Assembly (NCBI GenBank): GCA_021464415.1
Contig: CM038471.1
Coordinates: 30,105,234 to 30,169,233, forward strand
Source: Lonicera japonica
Lineage: Eukaryota; Streptophyta; Magnoliopsida; Dipsacales; Caprifoliaceae
Direction: 5' to 3'
Length of the DNA: 64,000 bases
In this document: piece after piece, positions 56,701-64,000 of the stretch
How positions within the stretch are numbered: the stretch's first letter is position 1
Layout: every line of letters starts with the position of its first letter
The notes under the pieces: model-generated
What the model was told of the DNA's origin: nothing
Databases searched by the model: none
The model's input: only the letters and a program-made list of their open reading frames with translations
Position numbers and translations under genes: made by a program

Positions 56701-59641
56701 GAAGGGGATGCTAGTTGTCTTGTCTTACGCCAAATTTTTGTAGCTGACAATTTATTTAGTGGGAGATCTCTTGTTCGATCCCAAGTGCAAATTCTCTTGG
56801 GCTAACACAGGTTTAGACATGCGAGTGGAGATAAATTTGGCATCTAATGTGGTGTGGAGACACTTTGTCGAAGGGAAGAAAAAGTGTTGAAAAGTTTATG
56901 AAAAGAGAGAAAAAGGAGTGAGTTTTTGGGGATGGTGAGGGTAATTTAGGATTTATGTTTTTATTGACCTAACGGTCAACTAGCAGCTGCATCTAAAATG
57001 GGGCTAAACCACAATTTTAAAATATAGTGAGTGACAAAGTCCGTTTTGACATAAACTTAATTTGGGGTCAAAATACAAATAATCCTATAGTAGGGTCATT
57101 TATATTAAGTAGTTGCTCTCATACCTATTGTTAAATTTTATTTAAATTTATTTTCAATTGCATATATTATATTTTAGATTCAGTTTTAATATTATTGATT
57201 TAATATTATTGATTGATCTCTTCGCCTTGAATTAATTAACACTATACCAAATTATTCTGGATCAGCATATTGCATGAGAATGGATCATACTCTTATGGTT
57301 GGATATAGCACAATAATTAAATGAATGGTCATAATATATTTGAACAAGTTTAGTTTGTGTTTAGTTTTAACAGTAATGCTTAATGAAATATAAGTTTTAT
57401 TCTACCTTTTTTTATTTTTGGTTCCTTATCTATTTGTTATTTATTCCTTCCGCAACATGTCTTAAGTAACTAGTAAAAGAAGTAGATGGTTTACTAAAAT
57501 ATTGGAGCAAGCTAAACTAATTTTGATATTACAATGTGATAATGTAAAATAGTTAAAATGTTAAAATTAATAATTTATGAGGTAATGATTTTGTCAATTT
57601 TGTTTTCGTCTTATACTTGAGATTTAGTTGTAATATTATAAAAACAGTATAAGAGAGAATACTTGTTCTTGGTTAAAAAAAATATAAGGTTTATCAATAT
57701 ATATATATATAAGAAATGTAAGAAATACACCTCAGTTATAAATTAAGAGTTGAGTTTAAATCTTGTACATTTTTAAAAAGTATATTAATTTTAGCATAAT
57801 TAATAATTAAAAATAAAATTTATTTATGAATATTGTTAGATTTAATAAATTAATGATATCTAAAAAGAAGGTTTACTCCCAAAGGAACCGTAAGTTGAAT
57901 TGACAGAATATGGGTTAAAATGAATAACGAATCTTGCTTGGTGTAATTAAAAGTATTAATTACTAATCAATTTTAAATAATCTCACTTCAACAAGTAGAT
58001 AATTGGTCCATTAAATATTAATTAATTGAAAATAAAGAGGACCAATTATTTCTAGTTGAGCACTTCTTCCTAGGCTTGATACCACTAAAAGAGATCTATT
58101 TTCAAACTAGTGGAGTAACGACTTTAGAAATTAAAAAGAGCGATTGGGTTAACTTAATTCTAATATAAGTGTCTACATAGATTTGAGAGATTCGAGATTC
58201 GAGTTTTACTCAGAGTGTGGATGATTTTTTAATTATTTATGGTAAAGCAATAAAAACTTAAATCCTCCCTATTTATTTTAACAGAAAAGTTGAGAAGGGA
58301 AAAATAAACTAACCATATTCCTTGCTGAATGGTCAAAAGTTTTCTTCTATAAAGATCTTGAATAGTTTGTTCGAGACTTGGAGCAAAAGCAAAAATTTAA
58401 AATATGAATTTCATAAAAAGAAATAACAAATAAGTCATTTGATAATTTTGTTGGAGATGTTACCGGTTAATACTAAAAAATTTTGCGGAGTCTTAAAATA
58501 TATTAATTAAAAGTAGAAGAAACATTAATGTTTATGTGCATGTAGGCTTTTTAAAGTTTTGATCTCATCAACTAAATTATAGTAGTGTAATAATTTACTG
58601 AAATTTTTTTGTGTGCCAAAGTGTTATCAAAATAATTTACCGTCAAAAGATGGGGCTCTGATATATTATCATTGCTAGAGCAACACCGACCTTATTGAAG
58701 CTCCAATAGTGATCACTAGAGTTTCAACAATGGTTGCCGATGATTGGAAATGGGTGCGTCGACCATTACCTGGCGAAGGTAACTAAAAATATGTATTTTA
58801 ATTTATTATTATTATTTTCCTTAATAAAATATAGTGTGCAATTGCTTGATTTATGTGTAATATTCATAAGTTTCATGGACTTCTTTTAATTAAGAAGAAT
58901 AATTTTCGACAGAAAAGATAACTTAGAGGAAGCATAAATTTTAAATTATTGTGAATGGCAAAAACAGGCTAGAAACTGAAAAAAAAGAATTTTGAGGGAT
59001 CTTGACGAAGGAAACACAAACTTGTAATGAAAGCACAAAGTAGTATCAGAAGTTGAAGCCAAATTTTCTTGAAAATAATGAACATAACACATAAATGTAT
59101 TAGAGGTGAATAAATTATATCAATGCATTTGGTAACGAGCTAACAGAACAATATCTTTTAGAGCCTAACTCGTACATGTAGATGGACTAGTTATATAGCG
59201 TGTCAAAAGTAATGTTCATATATACTAACAAATATTTTATAAAACGCAAGTTGCAATCACACAATCTATTATTCTTTATATAATTTTAGAATTTCAGAAT
59301 CATTGTGAATACAACAGATTGATAGATTAGAGAGACTAATCTGAATTATATAGGATGAGACATAGAAAGAAAAATGCAAGGAAGAGTTGAAGCTTGGCCA
59401 TTGTTGAAGAAGAAGAAGAAGAAATGGAATTTTAGTGGATTATTGATACTAAAATTGGTTATTTACTATTGGTGTAAGTATTTTGTAATCAAACAAGATA
59501 AAAGTAATAACCGTTGAGCAAGTGGGTTAGCCAAGTTCGGGCGGACACACTCGGACCTATCAGATATCTTAGGTTGGAATTTCACCAAGGGAGTTTGGGG
59601 TTTTCTTTATTTGTAGTTAAAGGGAGAGACTTAGCTAGGGC
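56701..59641. other. AT-rich intergenic DNA
   Basis: No gene recognised. 57190-57590 again contains diverged blocks of the local repeat family (GGATCATACTCTTA, ACTAAAATATTGGAGCAAGC). Near 56775 a TTGTTCGATCCCAAG box might be a Pol III B box of a SINE relic, which I cannot delimit. TA run at 57695-57712. Confidence 0.4.
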
Positions 59642-61606
59642 TAGGGGTGTGCAGAAACCGACCTAAACCAATCGGACCGAAATATAGGGTTTTTTTCCAG
59701 TTTTATAATTACAAAGGTCTGATCCGGTCCGGTCCGAAATTTTATGGACCGTTACTATTCGGTCCGGTCTTCAATCCAACTTAAAAATATTACTCAAAAA
59801 TCGGACCGGACCGAAATATTGATATATATACATATATAATTTATTTATTTATTTTTAAATATATATACTTATGTTATTTTTTTTGTGTAACCTAAACCTA
59901 AACATTACACCTGCTTCTAAAGAAAGGCTCTACACAACCGCCCCTCTCCTTGCTTTCTCATCTTTTTCGTCTTTCACTCTCCCATCTTCATCTTCACGAA
60001 TCACACTTCATTCTCCCATCTTCACGAGTTCACTCTCATCTTCACTCTCTTATCTCTGCACCAACGTGTGACTAACCACTCCACCACCGGCTAAATGTCC
60101 ACCACTGGTCACCCACAGTCTACTACTGTGGAATCTGGTAATGTCTCTCTTTCTTTTTCTCCTAAATCGTGATATACGTTCATATATACACATATTCCTT
60201 ATATATATACGTACATATATGAACCTACAAAGTACAAATCTACGTTATATATATATATATATATACGAAATTAGTTCTAATCGATCTGATTTACATTTGA
60301 TATATACACGAAATTAGTGCCAAACTGCTATCTGATTAGATTATAATGTATATATATATATATATACGTATATACACGAAATTAGTGTTAACAGATCTGA
60401 TTTACATTTATATATACACGAAATTAGTGCTAAGTTACTATCAGATCTGATTTGTACATATATACACGAAATTAGTGCTAACAAATCTGATATGCATTTG
60501 ATATATACACGAAATTAGTGCATTTGATATATACACGTACTCATTTTATCTTTAAAAAAAGAAAGAAAGAAAGAAAGAATATAATATATATCAATTGAAT
60601 GGTAAAGTCATATGCTTTTTTCAATGAAAATTTATTTAGATGAAAAGAAACTTGGTGATGGCATAAATAACATTCTAATTTCTGGAATTAAGGAAAATAA
60701 AGAGCAGTACCAATTGTTAATCTGATTGATCACTTGGTGATGGCATAAATAACATTCTAATTTCTAGAATATGGATTGCGAATGTTTATTACTAGATATG
60801 GATACAATTAACTCCAACTTGGTTAACTCTTTCATGTTTATTGCTAGATATGGATGCGAATCAATCAAAAGTCAGAGATCCAAAGTCCGTTGAAGCAACA
60901 GTCCATGGCCCTAATCAATCGGAGAAACTTCCCCCCGATCAACCAAAGAAACCACCTAATCAATATGTATTTGTTGTCTTATTTTATGAATTGTAGTTTG
61001 TTGTTTTATTTTATGAATTAGAATTTGGGATTTGTTGGATTTTTTTGGCATAGATGTTTCTAGACTCTAACCAGTAAGACACAAAAAACAGTGGTGTTGT
61101 TTTATTTATGGATTGTAATTTGGGATGTGCTAGAATTTTTGGTTTGTTATGTTTTGGGCCATTATTTTTATGTAGACAACGGCCATTATTTTTGTGTTTT
61201 GGTTTGTTATTGTTTGGGTTTTTTGTATAGACAGCAGCCAACCATTATTTTGCGTAGACAGCAGCCAACCATTATTTTGTGTAGACAACTGCCATTATTT
61301 TTGTGTAGAAAGCAGCCACTGTTATTTGGGATATTTATTTGGCCTGGTGTTTTTTATTTCAGCTATTTATATATAAATATGATATGAAAAATGGGTTGAA
61401 TAAGTTTAAAAAAATAGACTAAAAGCCCAAATTAAATTGGCCCATTAAAAAAGCCCAGACCGGTTGGACCGATCAAAACCGGTCCGGTCCGGTCTAAGCA
61501 AGCAATTCGGTCTTGTTCGGTCCAAAGTTTCATAAGACCGAAGTGTTCGGTCGGGTCCGGATGCATGGTCAACGGTCCGGTCAACTGGACCATGCACACC
61601 CCTACT
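59642..61606. mobile_element. Non-autonomous hAT-like element, about 2 kb
   Basis: Left end TAGGGGTGTGCA, right end TGCACACCCCTA, followed on both sides by GGTCCGGTC/GACCGGACC-rich subterminal regions in opposite orientation. Flanks GCTAGGGC and CTTAAGGC agree at 5 of 8 positions, a decayed 8-bp duplication at best. It contains no transposase; a short open frame at 59871-60071 is serine-rich and unrecognised. Internal tandem repeats fill 60262-60540 and 61170-61330. Confidence 0.65.
60262..60540. repeat. Tandem repeat inside the hAT-like element
   Basis: Units of about 50-70 bp with TATATACACGAAATTAGTGC, followed by AACAGATCTGATTTACATTT or variants, at least five copies. A second, shorter repeat (GTAGACAACGGCCATTATTT type, with GCAGCCA variants) lies at about 61170-61330. 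Confidence 0.75.
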
Positions 61607-62633
61607 TAAGGCTTGTTTGGTGGGCAACTATTTTCCAAATTTTAAAAATTCAACTTAAAATCAACTTTACTTTCACACTTTCCAAAATTTATTTCACTTT
61701 ACTTTCTCTCTCTAAATTTTTTTTTAAAACATCATAACTTTAAATCCAAAAATTAAAATTAGATAAAAAAAATTATATATTTGAAACCTAGTCGTCAGGA
61801 TCTATAAAATAAGATCCATTGTGACTATTTTTTGAAATTTTTTTATAAGATTTTTTAGTTGATTTGAAAAAAACTCAAACAAAAACCAAATTAACTTTTC
61901 AACATACTTTCAAATTCTACCAAACACCAAATTTTAAAAACTCAACTCAAAATATCAACCAAACATCACCTAAGACTCCCTTAAAAAAAGTGAGATTCCA
62001 TCCATTGTGCAAATTATTACTTAACTTTGGGAGATTTATTACTTAACTTTCCTCACCTTTCAACAGCAATCAAACTCAAAAAGATGAAAAAGGAATTCTT
62101 TTTCCATATTTATATGGAAGATATATATATATATATAATTAAAATAGTGAGTTGGCGCTCTAACTTTTACTAAATTATAGAAAAAAAAATAATTAGCGCG
62201 CTTATCATCTAAGAAACCAAGAGCTATTTCTCTTGATTCCATTCGATATATCTTTTGCTCTAATGATTCACATGAACATTAAATTTAACATACTATTTTT
62301 GCAAGGAATCAAAACATTTCAAGATTAATGATTTCACTTTCATCGGGAAGCAGATCATAAAAGCCTCTAAAACGTAATGTACAATACTCAGTTATGCATT
62401 ATAATTTGACAAAGTCAATACTATTTTGTCAGTAATATTTAAATAAAAAAATAAATAAAAATGAAAGAAGAAAACAAACGTAGGTTGGTTATATAATGTT
62501 AAATATTTGTGATGCATTTGAGCATACAAGAAAGAAAATGGTGAAAGTTAGGTAAATGATGGAGTTTGTTGGGAGGTTGGGAGCAAAGCATCGTGTATAC
62601 CTCATTTTGAATGTAGGTCAGGTATGAGTCAAA

Positions 62634-62667
<34 letters not shown>

Positions 62668-62974
62668 GAAAAATATCAAGTGCATGAATGTTAGCTTTTC
62701 TATAAGTGAGAAATAATGATTTCCCATAAAGCAAACATTCCAATCCATTCATGTAAAAAGCAATCAAACTCAAAAATATGAAAAATAAATAAATAAAATA
62801 CATGCTTGTCTTTATATGGAACTTTTGTTGAATTATGGGACACATATTTTTTTTTTTTTGTCATATGATAAAACCGCATAACTATTTCCATTGATTCTAT
62901 TATATCTATCTTTTATAGTAATGATTCACGTGACTATTAAATTTAATATACTATTTTTGCAGATAATCAAAATA
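61607..62974. other. AT-rich intergenic DNA with TA microsatellites
   Basis: TA runs at 62113-62136 and 62635-62667. Two similar blocks (CAATCAAACTCAAAAAGATG near 62066 and CAATCAAACTCAAAAATATG near 62761; TAATGATTCACATGAAC near 62260 and TAATGATTCACGTGAC near 62919) show a local duplication of about 0.7 kb. No gene. Confidence 0.55.
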
Positions 62975-63165
62975 TTTCAAGAAATGAACCCAAGGGGTTG
63001 CCACAGAGCTAAGGACGAACTTGAGACTGTGTGGGTAGGCGCACAGTCTCAGATTCGATTCTTGCTGCATGAAATTTTTATTGGGCCATTGGAGGTATCT
63101 CTTGGTCGAGCAACGAAGACCTCATGGGATTAGTGGGGGTGGAGCCGCAATACCCATGGTTATCA
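62975..63165 (+). mobile_element. tRNA-derived SINE, probable
   Basis: GGGGTTGCCACAGAGCTAAG resembles a Pol III A box and CAGATTCGATTCTTGCTG a B box about 50 bp later (near 63050). The tail GGGATTAGTGGGGGTGGAGC, then CAATACCCATGGTTATC, is like the 3' half of eudicot SINEs. Target duplications were not identified. Confidence 0.6.
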
Positions 63166-63923
63166 GAAGGAGAAAAGAGAGAGAGAGAAAGAGAAAAAAA
63201 TTTCAAAAAATGATTTAGCATTCATCATAACTGAGAACTCTAGTATATGTTTTGAGTTCGGATCACAAACACCGTAAAACACTTGTATAGCAAGCTCAGC
63301 TTTCATAAGCATTAAGCCCTTATAAATAGTACTCTGAGGCATTTTTAATGATTATATATATACAACTTATGCATTCTCAAATAAGACCCGTGGTCCACGT
63401 GCAAGCAAAAGAAAGGAGAGGGAGACTCGAAGTCATGGCCTAAAGCGTGCTAATACTTACCAAACCCCTTTAAATGGCTGAGCCATAACTTGGTCTTAAA
63501 AGTTCTTTCCAGTATTTTTTATAACTAGAAACTCATGCACGCTTGCATACTCGCTTTATGTGCAGACACATATATTAGTTAAAGTAACAAATATTTATAA
63601 ATAAAGTAGTAGTCAAATGGTAACATATCTTTGTTTCCAAGCTTGCGGATTTAAAAATCAATGAATATTGTTTTTTTTTATTAAAAAGGTTAAATGAAAG
63701 GATAAAATAGGAAAGTTGCAAAAAAATAATGTTATAACTCAAACCTATAACTTTGAATTTATATACTCGTTATTAGATTTCCCAATTGATATGACATTAG
63801 ATTAATATTTTTGTAACTTCCTTTTTAATATTGTGTGATTTTTTTTTCATTTATGATATTTTAATAAATTTTTTTATTATTATTTGTTAAAAAGGTCATA
63901 ATTCCATTTTAAATATGATATTA
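63166..63923. other. AT-rich intergenic DNA
   Basis: A GA-rich microsatellite at about 63176-63198 follows the SINE. Nothing else recognised. Confidence 0.4.
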
Positions 63924-64000
63924 TCTACTATTATATAAAGTTAGAAGGCATTCATTTGTTGTTGAAGCTGCATCTGTCAAGCTTTTGATTTTCCGATTTT
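63924..64000 (+). mobile_element. Candidate Helitron 5' end, runs off the window
   Basis: TCTACTATTATATAAAGTTA directly after an A, matching the start at 31534 (first 17 bases identical). If it is a Helitron, the body lies beyond 64000. Confidence 0.4.

Noticed and set aside
59871..60071. 66-codon serine-rich frame
   Set aside because: Low-complexity TCT/CTC-rich sequence in a non-autonomous element; no homology recognised.

Overview
This window is nuclear DNA of a flowering plant, most likely a eudicot. The evidence is Ty1/copia and Tat-clade Ty3/gypsy LTR retrotransposons, hAT and MULE relics, a plant tRNA-derived SINE, GT-AG introns, and AT-rich intergenic DNA. I recognise no ordinary host gene, and no tRNA, rRNA or CRISPR array. 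No tools were run; all boundaries were read by eye.

Positions 1-30247 are a nest of LTR retrotransposons. (i) Element C, plus strand, is represented by its 3' end and an unusually long 3' LTR (27707-30247). (ii) Element B, minus strand, lies inside C. Its 5' LTR is at 26124-27706 and its gag-pol is broken into 24497-25377 and 3614-5717. (iii) Element A, plus strand, 5718-24491 (18.8 kb), is complete with both LTRs and sits in the gag of B, flanked by the 5-bp duplication GCGTG. (iv) A Ty1/copia element, minus strand, sits in the pol of B; its 5' LTR (2139-3613), primer site, leader and the start of gag-pol are in the window, and the rest lies beyond the left edge.

Element A is the main object. 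It has LTR, primer site, leader and a single Gag-Pol frame (8043-14936) with four in-frame stops. The frame encodes Gag, aspartic protease, RT, two RNase H domains and integrase. Beyond pol it carries two genes on the opposite strand. The first is an intact 418-codon single-exon gene (15160-16416). The second is a five-exon plant-mobile-domain (PMD) gene (16868-20982) whose first intron holds a 16-copy minisatellite. A second minisatellite lies between that gene and the 3' LTR.

The most striking signal is a perfect 12-bp palindrome, TGTCGCGCGACA, with three CpGs. Nine or ten copies lie just upstream of the TATA box in the LTRs of A and B, six in C, and single copies lie directly upstream of the TATA boxes of both antisense genes. 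The sense and both antisense promoters therefore share one cis element. This suggests an element-encoded regulatory or anti-silencing circuit, possibly served by the PMD-type antisense proteins; the function is inference.

Positions 30248-64000 are gene-poor and AT-rich. A segment of about 5.7 kb (excluding insertions) is tandemly duplicated (38593-45330 and 45331 to about 55240), and older diverged relatives of its parts lie at 31-36 kb. The second copy received a hAT transposon (48976-53324), which was itself hit by a younger hAT (49549-52916, exact 8-bp duplication GTTGCTTA, frameshifted transposase). Further right are a decayed MULE transposase (55.4-56.7 kb), a non-autonomous hAT-like element (59642-61606), a SINE (about 62975-63165) and two candidate Helitron 5' ends.
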